52,629 bases of DNA, taken from positions 1 through 52,629 of the forward strand of contig DCFX01000042.1 of the NCBI GenBank assembly GCA_002314445.1, in the 5' to 3' direction. The position numbers were made by a program, and so were the translations under genes. Positions within the stretch are counted from its first letter, which is position 1; each line of letters opens with the position of its first letter. The stretch is from Treponema sp. UBA1793. Its GTDB lineage: Bacteria > Spirochaetota > Spirochaetia > Treponematales > Treponemataceae. The notes beneath the pieces are model-generated. The model was given only the letters and a program-made list of their open reading frames with translations. It made no database searches and was not told the DNA's origin. This document shows positions 38,304-46,609 of this stretch, piece by piece.

Positions 38304-38354
38304 AATTTATACCTCCTCATCAGTTGCCGGCCAGGTAGTTCCGGTTTCAAGAAA

Positions 38355-38400
38355 GCGAGAATCCCGGCGAGCTCATTGCGCGAGCCGGGGCGATTCTCGC
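38355..38400. repeat. 46-bp long hairpin in the glt operon (copy A)
   Basis: GCGAGAATC (38355-38363) pairs with GATTCTCGC (38392-38400), enclosing CCCGG/CCGGG and a GAGCTCATTGCGCGAGC core. The same core is found at 40534-40579 with different outer stem bases that still pair. Confidence 0.7.
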
Positions 38401-38406
38401 AGAGTT

Positions 38407-38441
38407 GCAAAAACAGTACGGAGAAGCCGTGCTGTTTTTGC
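38407..38441. repeat. poly-A/poly-T armed hairpin in the glt operon
   Basis: GCAAAAACAG (38407-38416) pairs with CTGTTTTTGC (38432-38441), and the inner TACGG/CCGTG extends it. It ends six bases before the stop codon of the flavoprotein gene on the minus strand, so on that transcript it lies in the 3' UTR and could act as a partial terminator or processing site. Confidence 0.7.
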
Positions 38442-38447
38442 AGCGAC

Positions 38448-39812
38448 TCATTGTATTGCAAAGTTCCAGCTTGTTGCAGGTGTATCATCTTTTGCAGAAA
38501 GAATTTTATCACGCTTCTGCCTGCTGAATGCCAGCAGCTGCGGCTCATCCTTAATTGCATCGAAATCGATTGTTGAGAGCGGAATTTTTTCACGGATGAT
38601 TGACGTGTAGATACCAGAACGTTTTACATCACCTATGATGATGAAACCTTTCAGCTGATCATTGTCTATCCAGAATTTCCGGTACTCCGCGGCAGACGCA
38701 GGAATATCTCCGTGTGCCTTTACTGCAGGCTTTCCCGCATCGATGCACTTGCCCGTATAACTTCCCGCGCTTACCATATGCAGCCCGAAAAATCCTGCAG
38801 AATTCATGGGAAGAGCTTTAGTATACGGTTTTGTACCGCCTGCCATATTGATTCCCGCGCTTTCCCCCTGCATGTATGCGTTCGGAAGAAGAGCAAGGAT
38901 TCTGTTCATGTCTGCTGAAATGTCGTAACTGAGAACACAGTCGCCCGCCGCCCATATATCAGGAAGCGTCGTTTTGCAGTTTTCGTCAATCACAATTCCC
39001 TTTTCAACTTTTCCGCCGGCTCCTTCAATGAGCTGCGTATTCGGACGGACTCCGACTGCACAGACAAGCACATCGAATGTAAGCGTTTTTCCGTTGTTCG
39101 TAAGCGCCGTACCACCGAGCGGTGATTTTCCTGTTCCTGTCTGAGCAGGATTGCCCTTTGGAAAGTCAGGCGTAAACTGCTTGACGCTGTCTCCGAGTAT
39201 GAAATGGACATTATGTACTTCCATCTGCTTCTGGATAATTGCAGAACCGTCTTCCTCAAGGTTTGTCGGAAGGCATCGCGGAGCCATTTCTACGATAGTG
39301 ACGTCTGCAACGCGGTCGGCAATTCCTTCTGCGCATTTCATACCTATAAGGCCGGCACCGATAATGAGTACGTGTGATTTCTTATTAATTGCCTTCTCAA
39401 GCGCTTTTGCGCTGTCGAGTGTGAGGAACGTGAAGTATTCCGGCATTGTGTCCAGACCACCCATGGGCGGTACAAAAGGCCGGGAGCCCGTTGCGTTCAG
39501 CAGTTTTTCATAGCCGATTGTCGTTCCGTCTGCAAGTTTTACTGTTTTCTTTCCGGCGTCGATAGCGACAACTTCCGTTTCCGGTCTGAAATCGACTTTA
39601 TTATTTTTGTAAAAGCTGTGATCACGGAGAAGCATGTGTTTTTCCGTCGTAAGACCTTCGAGCAGATAGGAGATGAGCGGCCGGGAGTATGCCTGATATT
39701 TTTCGGTTGACAGAACAATGATTGAACCGTCCTTGTCGAGCGTGCGGATTCCCTCGATACAGCCGATTGCCGCGCTTGAGTTTCCGATTATTATATATTT
39801 ACAACTATCCAT
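38448..39812 (-). CDS. FAD-dependent NAD(P)H oxidoreductase subunit of split glutamate synthase
   Basis: The 454-residue flavoprotein has the double Rossmann layout of the pyridine nucleotide-disulphide oxidoreductase family: FAD motif YIIIGNSSAAIG at the N-terminus, NAD(P) motif VLIIGAGLIGMKCAEGI (residues about 148-164) and the second FAD contact DIWAAGDC. It lacks the redox-active CxxxxC. In this operon type it feeds electrons from NAD(P)H through the ferredoxin-like subunit to the FMN/Fe-S synthase. The C-terminal part (about 330-430) resembles the substrate-free dimer domain of nitrite reductase-like oxidoreductases. It overlaps nothing and is 15 bases from the upstream ferredoxin gene. 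Confidence 0.83.
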   Translation of the reverse strand: MDSCKYIIIGNSSAAIGCIEGIRTLDKDGSIIVLSTEKYQAYSRPLISYLLEGLTTEKHMLLRDHSFYKNNKVDFRPETEVVAIDAGKKTVKLADGTTIGYEKLLNATGSRPFVPPMGGLDTMPEYFTFLTLDSAKALEKAINKKSHVLIIGAGLIGMKCAEGIADRVADVTIVEMAPRCLPTNLEEDGSAIIQKQMEVHNVHFILGDSVKQFTPDFPKGNPAQTGTGKSPLGGTALTNNGKTLTFDVLVCAVGVRPNTQLIEGAGGKVEKGIVIDENCKTTLPDIWAAGDCVLSYDISADMNRILALLPNAYMQGESAGINMAGGTKPYTKALPMNSAGFFGLHMVSAGSYTGKCIDAGKPAVKAHGDIPASAAEYRKFWIDNDQLKGFIIIGDVKRSGIYTSIIREKIPLSTIDFDAIKDEPQLLAFSRQKRDKILSAKDDTPATSWNFAIQ

Positions 39813-39827
39813 AATGACTCCTGCTCC

Positions 39828-40334
39828 TTATTCACCTGAATCTTCATTTTCTGCATCTTCAACAGCAGCCTGCTCTGCAGACGGAACACCGCGGTCCTCG
39901 AATACAATTGCTTTGTTCGGACATCCCTGAACACATGCAGGGGTGCCGTTTTCATTCTTCGTGCAAAGCTCACACTTTTGTATAACGTTTCCCTCTTCAG
40001 ACGGCATGATGCAGCCGTACGGACACGATAAGATACACGTGTAACAGCCGACGCACTTGTCTTTATCAGAACAGATGACGCCGTCTTCCAGATGAAGTGC
40101 ACCCGTAATGCACGCTTTTACACACAACGGCTCTTCGCAGTGCCTGCAGGAAACAGCAAAACTTATTGCCCTGCTGTTTTCGTCCGTACCGACTTCTACC
40201 TGTATGCGGGGATAAATTTTCTTGCCTTTGAGCGCCTTTACCATATCCTTCATTCCTGAATTGGCAAAGGCACAGTTATATTCGCAGAGATGGCACGCAA
40301 GACACCATTCTTCGTTTACATATACGCGTTTCAC
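39828..40334 (-). CDS. four-cluster 4Fe-4S ferredoxin subunit
   Basis: The 168-residue protein has four cysteine groups typical of DmsB/HycB-like electron carriers: CLACHLCEYNC, CRHCEEPLCVKAC, CVGCYTCILSCPYG and CELC-x7-ACVQGCP. It probably links the FAD subunit to the FMN-containing synthase subunit. An acidic tail (EDAENEDSGE) ends the protein. AGG-rich sequence (GGAGG, near 40342) precedes the ATG, and a large hairpin array separates it from the upstream gene, which may adjust its expression. Confidence 0.88.
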   Translation of the reverse strand: MKRVYVNEEWCLACHLCEYNCAFANSGMKDMVKALKGKKIYPRIQVEVGTDENSRAISFAVSCRHCEEPLCVKACITGALHLEDGVICSDKDKCVGCYTCILSCPYGCIMPSEEGNVIQKCELCTKNENGTPACVQGCPNKAIVFEDRGVPSAEQAAVEDAENEDSGE

Positions 40335-40352
40335 TTTATAACCTCCATGTAC

Positions 40353-40613
40353 CCGGACAGGAATGTCCGGTCATTTTAGACCTGCATGCCGGACAGGAAG
40401 TCCGGCCTTAGTAGAGTTGGAATTGCAAAGCGATTCCAGCGGAGCTCCAAAAACATGAACGTTTTTGGAGCGGCCAATTCCCGGTAAGTACAAAAAAACA
40501 GAATGTTTTTTTGTACGACCAACATCAGCAGCCCCGGGAATCCCGGCGAGCTCGTTGCGCGAGCCGGGCCAATTCCCGGTAAGTACAAAAAAACAGAATG
40601 TTTTTTTGTACGA
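40353..40613. repeat. array of six stem-loops between two glt genes
   Basis: The gap holds, in order: CCGGAC/GTCCGG (40353-40370); GCCGGAC/GTCCGGC (40388-40406); GCTCCAAAAAC/GTTTTTGGAGC (40444-40471), itself inside arms GGAATTG/CAATTCC (40419-40481); GTACAAAAAAACA with its complement (40488-40516, 3-base loop); CCGGGAAT/ATTCCCGG around a GC-rich core (40534-40579); and a second copy of the 13-bp poly-A stem (40583-40611). A 48-bp segment is exactly duplicated (40472-40519 and 40567-40614); its last base is the first base of the minus-strand stop codon of the upstream synthase gene. Confidence 0.85.
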
Positions 40614-42122
40614 CTATTCCCCAGCGTGCTTTATTCCCAGTATGGAAAGTTCACGGTCATTTAATCCCACTCCGCGAAGCATGAGGCGGTTGCCTCTCAT
40701 CGCTTCAATGGAATTAATGCCCATGCCGCCCATCATTTCCTTCATTTCACGAGTCCATGCAATGACGAGATTTTCAAGACGCTGATGTCCGATTTCCGGG
40801 TTAAGCCGCTTTACAAGATCGGGCCGCTGCGTTGCAATGCCCCAGTTGCATTTGCCTGACTGGCAGGTGCGGCAGAGGTGACAGCCGAGCGCAAGAAGCG
40901 CTGCCGTTCCCAGATATACTGCATCCGCTCCAAGGCATATTGCCTTTACCATATCTGCGCTGCTTCTGATTGAACCGCCGCATACTATGGATACCTGATT
41001 GCGGATACCTTCTTCGCGCAGCCGCTGGTCAACAGCAGCAAGTGCAAGCTCAATAGGGATACCGACATTGTCGCGGATGCGGGTAGGTGCCGCGCCTGTA
41101 CCGCCGCGGAAACCGTCTATTGCGATTATATCAGCTCCACTGCGCGCTACACCGGAAGCAATTGCAGCAACGTTGTGTACTGCTGCAATCTTTACAATTA
41201 CCGGTTTTGTATATGCCGTCGCTTCTTTGAGTGAATAGACAAGCTGGCGGAGGTCTTCGATAGAATAGATATCGTGATGAGGGGCAGGCGAAATAGCGTC
41301 CGTTCCCTGAGGAATCATACGCGTTGCGCTGACATCGGCCGTAATCTTGGCTCCCGGAAGGTGGCCTCCGATTCCCGGCTTTGCACCCTGACCCATTTTA
41401 ATTTCGATTGCGCATCCTGCTTCGAGGAATTCTTTATGAACGCCGAAGCGTCCCGAAGCAACCTGTACAATCGTGTTCGGTCCGTATTTATAGAAATCTT
41501 TGTGCAGACCGCCTTCTCCCGTGTTGTAGCATATCCCCAGATTTGTTGCGGCCCGGGCGAGCGATTCATGCGCATTGTAGCTGATTGCACCGTAACTCAT
41601 CGCACTGAACATAATCGGTGTTGAAAGTTCAATATGCGGCGCCATTGTCGTATCTATTGAACCGTCAGCGTTGCGGTTTACTGTGTCAGTACGTTTCCCG
41701 AGCGATGTTTTTGTTTCCATAGGCTCGCGAAGCGGATCGATTGACGGATTTGTAACCTGCGATGCGTTGATAAGAATCTTGTCCCAGTAAACAGGCAGAT
41801 CGTTCGGATTACCCATCGACGAAAGAAGTGCCGCGCTTGTGGAAGCCTGCTTGTATATTTCCGAGATTGTCTGATCCGACCAGTTTGCGTTCGGCCGGAA
41901 CGTATGAGGACTTTCTACAATCTGAAGAGCATGCACAGGGCAGAGTGAAACACAGCGGTGGCAGCATACACATTTTGAATCATCCGCAACCATGATGCCT
42001 TTTTCGGCATCAAATGAATGAACCTGATTCGCGCATTGTCTTTCGCAGACCCGGCACGTAATACATTTGTCCTGATTGCGGAGTACTGTAAATTCCGGAT
42101 ATATGTAATCTTGTGGTAACAT
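40614..42122 (-). CDS. glutamate synthase FMN/Fe-S catalytic subunit (GltB domain 2, archaeal type)
   Basis: The 502-residue protein starts with a ferredoxin segment carrying two 4Fe-4S motifs (CITCRVCERQC and CVCCHRCVSLCP), followed by the FMN-binding TIM barrel of glutamate synthase. Visible blocks are FSAMSYGAISYNAHESLA, TGEGGLHKDF, QGAKPGIGGHLPG, SPAPHHDIYSIEDL, IDGFRGGTGAAPT and GADAVYLGTAALLALGC with the Cys-rich CHLCRTCQSGKC cluster site. It combines 2-oxoglutarate and ammonia into glutamate using electrons from the neighbouring redox subunits. The architecture is that of archaeal and clostridial split GOGAT, not the one-chain proteobacterial form. Confidence 0.92.
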   Translation of the reverse strand: MLPQDYIYPEFTVLRNQDKCITCRVCERQCANQVHSFDAEKGIMVADDSKCVCCHRCVSLCPVHALQIVESPHTFRPNANWSDQTISEIYKQASTSAALLSSMGNPNDLPVYWDKILINASQVTNPSIDPLREPMETKTSLGKRTDTVNRNADGSIDTTMAPHIELSTPIMFSAMSYGAISYNAHESLARAATNLGICYNTGEGGLHKDFYKYGPNTIVQVASGRFGVHKEFLEAGCAIEIKMGQGAKPGIGGHLPGAKITADVSATRMIPQGTDAISPAPHHDIYSIEDLRQLVYSLKEATAYTKPVIVKIAAVHNVAAIASGVARSGADIIAIDGFRGGTGAAPTRIRDNVGIPIELALAAVDQRLREEGIRNQVSIVCGGSIRSSADMVKAICLGADAVYLGTAALLALGCHLCRTCQSGKCNWGIATQRPDLVKRLNPEIGHQRLENLVIAWTREMKEMMGGMGINSIEAMRGNRLMLRGVGLNDRELSILGIKHAGE

Positions 42123-42140
42123 AATTAACTCCTGTAGTGT

Positions 42141-42167
42141 TACTGGTTTTGCGGAACAAAACCAGTA
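42141..42167. repeat. 11-bp perfect hairpin between the first two glt genes
   Basis: TACTGGTTTTG (42141-42151) and CAAAACCAGTA (42157-42167) flank the loop CGGAA. It begins directly beyond the stop codon of the amidotransferase gene on the minus strand and ends about 18 bases before the next start, leaving room for its CAGGAG site. It has no T-run. Confidence 0.7.
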
Positions 42168-43262
42168 TTACTGTACGTCTTTGTTAAGCCGCACAATAAC
42201 CGGTTCTCCTCCTGCCGGTGACCAGATGCGCTCAAGATCCGGTTCAATAACGCGGATTGCGCATTCTTCGCTTGCAAAATACGTCATATCGCCTTTTTCA
42301 CCGCATACCATAGAACGCAGCTTAAGCCGATCGTTAAGCGCCATAACTCCTCCGTCGAATCCGAGCAGGATTGAGAACGGGCCGGTAATCAGCAGCTCTG
42401 CGAACTGCCTGCGCAGGAATATATACTGAGCGCGTTTAGCCGGTTCCATTTTGTCGATGGAACTCCAGAAAGGAGCAGCGATAACGTGGGAGGCTTCTTC
42501 AAAGGAAAGACCCTGTTTTCGTACCAGATAGTCAATAATATAGGTAATGACTTCCGTGTCGGTGAGCAGGTTACATTTATAGCCGAACATTTCAATAAAA
42601 CGGCGGTTTGCATCATATGAAGAAATTTCACCATTGTGAACGACTGTAAAGTCAAGGAATGCAAACGGATGGGCACCACCCCACCAGCCCGGTGTGTTTG
42701 TCGGATAACGACCGTGTGCAGTCCAGCTGTATCCCTCGTATTCTTCCAGCTTATAAAACCGTCCGACATCTTCAGGAAAGCCTACAGCTTTGAATACACC
42801 CATATTTTTGCCGCTTGAAAAAACATATGAACCGTCGATTTTTGTATTGATGTGATTTACACACTGGCCTGTAAATTCTTTTTCATCAAGAGCGGAAGCA
42901 GCAAGTTTTGTGGGAAGGGGAGTTACAAAATATCGCCAGATAAGCGGTTCGTCAGTAATGGAGTCAACTTTGCGTGTCGGAATTTTGGACAGATTGATAA
43001 TATCGAAATGTTCTTCAAGAAATCGTTCGCAGTCATGTTTTGCATCAGTGCTGTCGTGAAAAATGTGCAGCGCATAATACTGCTTATATTCCGGGTAAAT
43101 GCCATAACCTGCAAAGCCGCCGCCAAGCCCGTTTGAACGGTCATGCATAGTGGCGATAGATTTGATTATCGTTTCGCCGTTCATCGGTGTACCCGATTTG
43201 GAGAAAATACCCGAGATAGCGCATCCTGACGGAATACGTACGCGGCCCTCGCGTTTTAGCAT
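42168..43262 (-). CDS. class II glutamine amidotransferase subunit of glutamate synthase (GltB domain 1)
   Basis: The 364-residue protein is the Ntn-type glutaminase that releases ammonia from glutamine. Cys14 in SGCAISGIF is the expected nucleophile, exposed after removal of the 13-residue propeptide MLKREGRVRIPSG. Other conserved parts are GLGGGFAGYGIYPEY, RYPTNTPGWWGGAHPF (the HGRYPTN glutamine site), and TVVHNGEISSYDANRR with LLTDTEV. The start at 43262 is supported by AGGAGG eight bases upstream; a longer frame starting at 43319 begins with an unrelated hydrophobic stretch and has no RBS. First gene of the glt operon. Confidence 0.9.
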   Translation of the reverse strand: MLKREGRVRIPSGCAISGIFSKSGTPMNGETIIKSIATMHDRSNGLGGGFAGYGIYPEYKQYYALHIFHDSTDAKHDCERFLEEHFDIINLSKIPTRKVDSITDEPLIWRYFVTPLPTKLAASALDEKEFTGQCVNHINTKIDGSYVFSSGKNMGVFKAVGFPEDVGRFYKLEEYEGYSWTAHGRYPTNTPGWWGGAHPFAFLDFTVVHNGEISSYDANRRFIEMFGYKCNLLTDTEVITYIIDYLVRKQGLSFEEASHVIAAPFWSSIDKMEPAKRAQYIFLRRQFAELLITGPFSILLGFDGGVMALNDRLKLRSMVCGEKGDMTYFASEECAIRVIEPDLERIWSPAGGEPVIVRLNKDVQ

Positions 43263-43374
43263 ATAGTGTAACCTCCTGAATGTCTTGTAAAAAATGGTAA
43301 AAAAAAAGACACTCTGCAAAGCCCACTACTACTTAATAGTAGATTTTGCAAAACATCTTTGTTTTCGTGGATGA

Positions 43375-43403
43375 ATATTACATAATTATGCAAAAATATG
43401 CAA
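43375..43403 (-). promoter_or_regulatory. candidate promoter of the glt operon
   Basis: On the minus strand TTGCAT (43403-43398), 17-base spacer, TAATAT (43380-43375). The roughly 106-base leader carries a CTACT/AGTAG hairpin near 43325-43342 and a run of T before the AGGAGG site. The 302-base gap to uppP is AT-rich (repeats of TATGCAA near 43387-43404) and holds no gene. Confidence 0.5.
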
Positions 43404-43529
43404 TAGTATAAATAAAATTGCAGAATTTTCGTATTTATACATATGTTATGTTAAAAAATTAAGTTCGTGGTTATTTTTTTAAAGAAAAAAGGTTGTTTTT
43501 GTATAAGTTTTATTGGCGGGGGGAAACCG

Positions 43530-43558
43530 GTGACAGCGTTTCATGCTTATGATATGAT
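43530..43558 (+). promoter_or_regulatory. leaderless promoter of uppP
   Basis: GTGACA (43530-43535), 17-base spacer, TATGAT (43553-43558), then six bases and the ATG at 43565. No Shine-Dalgarno sequence. Confidence 0.68.
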
Positions 43559-43564
43559 AAACAT

Positions 43565-44413
43565 ATGACAATTATTCAGGGAATTATTCTTGGCAGTCTG
43601 CAGGGAGTTGCAGAATTTCTGCCGGTTTCTTCATCCGGGCATCTCGCTGTTGCCCAGAATCTTTTCGGGCTTGATGACCTTCCGCTGCTGTTCGACGTAT
43701 TTCTGCATATTGCAACACTTGCGGCTGTCATCTTATATTTCCGTCATCAGGTATGGGAACTGCTTTGTGCATTCGGCCGCTGGATTACCCGCCGTCCTCT
43801 TTCTGCCGGAATTCACGGCACGAGCGGCCTTACGCGTACCGACGAAGCAGGACGCAGGACTGTCATCGCGATTATTTTTGCAACAATTGTAACGGGAGCC
43901 ATCGGCGTTATAGTTGAAAAAAAACTGCCCGAACTGCCGATTAAAGCTGTATGCGCAGGATTCATTGTTACTGCGGTTATACTTATAGTATCTTCTCTTG
44001 TAGAAAAAAAATCTGCAAAGAGTGATGTTCCTGAGTCCCGGGGAATTTCCTGGCAACAGTCTCTCGTTATCGGTTTTGCACAGGGAGTCGGTACTCTTCC
44101 GGGAATATCGCGTTCCGGCTCTACGATTGCAGGCGGACTCTTCTGCGGTGTAAACCGGGCAGATGCCGGAGAATTTTCGTTCATCGTTTCCATTCCGGCT
44201 ATTATCGGTGCATTTGTACTTGAATTGAAGGATATAGGAAATGTGTCGTCGGCAGTCGGTGCAGCTCCCGTTATTGCCGGCTGTGCAGCGGCTTTCGCCG
44301 TAGGATATGCGTCGCTTTCGTGGCTTATGCGGCTGATACGCAGGGGAAAACTTCAGTGGTTTGCATGCTACCTTATTCCGGCAGGAATCCTGGGTATGCT
44401 GTTCCTTAAATAG
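43565..44413 (+). CDS. uppP: undecaprenyl-diphosphatase
   Basis: The 282-residue polytopic membrane protein has the two signatures of the BacA/UppP family, GVAEFLPVSSSGHL (residues about 15-28) and PGISRSGSTI (about 178-187), which carry the catalytic Glu/Ser/Arg set. It removes one phosphate from undecaprenyl diphosphate to recycle the lipid carrier used in peptidoglycan and polysaccharide export. About 7-8 transmembrane helices are visible. Six bases lie between its -10 box and ATG, so the mRNA is probably leaderless. The following secreted-protein gene starts 30 bases later and has its own RBS, so the two may share a transcript. Confidence 0.93.
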   Translation: MTIIQGIILGSLQGVAEFLPVSSSGHLAVAQNLFGLDDLPLLFDVFLHIATLAAVILYFRHQVWELLCAFGRWITRRPLSAGIHGTSGLTRTDEAGRRTVIAIIFATIVTGAIGVIVEKKLPELPIKAVCAGFIVTAVILIVSSLVEKKSAKSDVPESRGISWQQSLVIGFAQGVGTLPGISRSGSTIAGGLFCGVNRADAGEFSFIVSIPAIIGAFVLELKDIGNVSSAVGAAPVIAGCAAAFAVGYASLSWLMRLIRRGKLQWFACYLIPAGILGMLFLK

Positions 44414-44442
44414 AAAATAAATATTTTGTAAGGGAATTGAAA

Positions 44443-45024
44443 ATGAAATTGACAAACAGAATCATCAGGACACTGTTCATAATTGCTTTACTGGCATCTG
44501 TTTCTCCGGTGTTTTCAAAAGCAAAAAGAATGGAAGTAAAGGATGAAACGGAAGAAAGTGGTTCTACTGTAAAAGATGACTGGAAACAGTTCGGGAAAGA
44601 TACTGCAGAGGCGGCTAAATCCCTCGGAAAGGCACTTGGAACTACCGGAAAAAAAATAGGTGATGAAGTAAAGAATTCTGTTTCCCAGAAATACTGCGGA
44701 ACATGGGTATATAAAGGAAGAAAAGTGACCACAACCGTTGTTATCGGAGAAGGCGGTACTATGTCGGTTACGCAGAAACAGATTCTTGACGTGAAATACT
44801 GGAATGGAACTTACACAGGAACCCTTGCGCTTATTGTGTTTAACGTCCGGAAGTCAGGGGAAAAGACAGGATTTTCAAAGAAAGAAGTAGATGATAATAA
44901 GTCGTGGCGCCTTTTGTATTCAGTTGATGATGAGAAAGGAACAATGTCGCTCACCTGTTCGGCAATACCAACAGATGCTGACGGCCATAATTTTTCAAAT
45001 GCAACGGTATTTGTAAAGCAGTAA
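44443..45024 (+). CDS. secreted protein of unknown function
   Basis: The 193-residue product has a signal peptide (MKLTNRIIRTLFIIALLAS..., cleavage likely after VFSKA or SPVFS), a charged amphipathic helix (about 45-80, DDWKQFGKDTAEAAKSLGKA) that resembles LEA-like or apolipoprotein-type repeats, and then a compact beta domain (about 85-193; CGTWVYKGRKVTTTVVIGEGG, YWNGTYTGTLALIVFNV) that looks lipocalin- or lipid-binding-like. There is one Cys in the mature beta domain. No family was recognised. AGGGA lies seven bases before the ATG at 44443; a TTG at 44437 is a weaker alternative. Confidence 0.6.
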   Translation: MKLTNRIIRTLFIIALLASVSPVFSKAKRMEVKDETEESGSTVKDDWKQFGKDTAEAAKSLGKALGTTGKKIGDEVKNSVSQKYCGTWVYKGRKVTTTVVIGEGGTMSVTQKQILDVKYWNGTYTGTLALIVFNVRKSGEKTGFSKKEVDDNKSWRLLYSVDDEKGTMSLTCSAIPTDADGHNFSNATVFVKQ

Positions 45025-45049
45025 CGATTTTGTACGGACGGCAGTAAAA

Positions 45050-46600
45050 TTGAAAAAAGTCTTTGCAGATGTAAAATCTCTTGAAAAAGAGGCTGAAGGG
45101 CGATACGGACTTTCTGAAGACGTCATGATTGAGAATGCCTCAATGGCCCTTGAAAAGTACGTCAGAAAGTTTGCCGCAGATGAGAAACTTTCTGCCAAAG
45201 AAACCGTCGTACTTATAGCGTGCGGCGGAGGAAATAATGGAGCAGACGGGTATGCGCTTGCCCGCCGCCTGCAATATGTTTTTATCCCCGTCGTACATGC
45301 TCTTGAGGTGCCGAAAAGCGCATCCTGTAAAAAACAGGCTGAAGCTGCGGCAAACGCCGGGGTTATTTTTGAAAAACCTGAATCACAGGAATATCTTCTT
45401 CAAAGCAACATTGTTGTAGACTGCATTTACGGAACCGGTTTTCACGGCCCACTCAGCAAAAATGCGGAAGAATACATTTCTTTTATGAATAAGCGGACTG
45501 ATAAAATTGCGTGCGACATACCGAGCGGCATAGACAGGAACGGTGAAATACCTACTGTGGCAGCCGGCGGAAAAAGGCTGGCATTTGAGACTGACATTAC
45601 AGTGACAATGGGTGCATATAAAACTGCGCTTTTCAGCGATGCAGCTAAGGCTCACTGCGGCAGGATTTTCTGCGGAAGTATCGGAGTGGAAGAAGACCTG
45701 CTTACTGCCGGTTATGAACCGGAACTTTTCCTGCTTGAAAAAAACGATACAGTCCTTCCTCTGAGGACTGACTGCTCAGCGCACAAAGGAACATTCGGGC
45801 ACGTTTCTGTTGTGACGGGAGAAAAATCCGGCGCAGCAGTGCTTGCAGGAACAGCAGCCCTTACTTTCGGTGCAGGAATGGTTACTCTTGTTGATACGGT
45901 ACAGAACCGCAGAAACACGGTACAGCTGCCGCCGGAACTTATGTATGCTGATACCTTTCCCGTAAATACGACCGCTGTTTTGTTCGGCAGCGGTTTCGGC
46001 CGTACCGTGAGGCTCAGCGAACAGTTTGAAGTTGTGTCTGCGTGGCTCGACGGCAAAAAGAATGGCGGGCTGGTACTTGATGCAGACGCATTTTATTATG
46101 CTGATATTTGTGCCTTTCTCGAAAAATCGGCAGGCAGGTGGCCTGAATCGCGCATTGTCCTCACGCCTCATCCAAAAGAATTCCAGTCGTTGCTCTCATT
46201 ATGCGGTGAAAGTGTACCAGGCGTCGACGGTATCGTTGATTCCCGTCTTGAGTTCGCGGCTCTGTTTGAAAAACGTTTTCCGAATATTGTGCTTGTGCTG
46301 AAGGGGGCAAATACGATAATTGCGGCGGACGGACAGCAGTATATCAGTACGGAAGGATGTGTCTGTCTTGCAAAAGCCGGTTCAGGCGATGTGCTTGCAG
46401 GGATGATTTGTTCACTGCTTGCACAGGGATACAATGCCGGCGAGGCTGCCAGGTCCGGCGTTCTTGCGCACGGTATTGCATCACAGCAGTTCGGCAGCAG
46501 CTACGGAATGACGCCTCTTAAACTTATAGAGGCCGTATCGCGAATCTGTCAGTCCGGATCGATTTCATTATCAGACTGTTATGCGACTGCAAATTTTTAA
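45050..46600 (+). CDS. nnr: bifunctional NAD(P)H-hydrate epimerase / ADP-dependent dehydratase
   Basis: The 516-residue protein fuses an N-terminal YjeF_N epimerase domain (about 1-215; RYGLSEDVMIENAS, the nucleotide loop GGGNNGADGYALARRL, CDIPSGID) to a C-terminal carbohydrate-kinase-like dehydratase (about 225-516; GTFGHVSVVTGEKSGAAVLAG, TPHPKEF, LKGANTII, KAGSGDVLAGMI). It repairs NADH and NADPH damaged by hydration. Start is a TTG; the sequence from LKKVFADVK aligns with family N-termini and no in-frame ATG occurs before residue 26. There is no clear RBS, but a TAAAAT directly precedes the TTG, so the real 5' end is uncertain. Confidence 0.87.
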   Translation: MKKVFADVKSLEKEAEGRYGLSEDVMIENASMALEKYVRKFAADEKLSAKETVVLIACGGGNNGADGYALARRLQYVFIPVVHALEVPKSASCKKQAEAAANAGVIFEKPESQEYLLQSNIVVDCIYGTGFHGPLSKNAEEYISFMNKRTDKIACDIPSGIDRNGEIPTVAAGGKRLAFETDITVTMGAYKTALFSDAAKAHCGRIFCGSIGVEEDLLTAGYEPELFLLEKNDTVLPLRTDCSAHKGTFGHVSVVTGEKSGAAVLAGTAALTFGAGMVTLVDTVQNRRNTVQLPPELMYADTFPVNTTAVLFGSGFGRTVRLSEQFEVVSAWLDGKKNGGLVLDADAFYYADICAFLEKSAGRWPESRIVLTPHPKEFQSLLSLCGESVPGVDGIVDSRLEFAALFEKRFPNIVLVLKGANTIIAADGQQYISTEGCVCLAKAGSGDVLAGMICSLLAQGYNAGEAARSGVLAHGIASQQFGSSYGMTPLKLIEAVSRICQSGSISLSDCYATANF

Positions 46601-46609
46601 TGCAGATAC

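Noticed and set aside
43263..43319. Longer N-terminus for the amidotransferase gene, starting at 43319
   Set aside because: It would place a hydrophobic stretch before the propeptide, has no RBS, and AGGAGG is correctly spaced for 43262.
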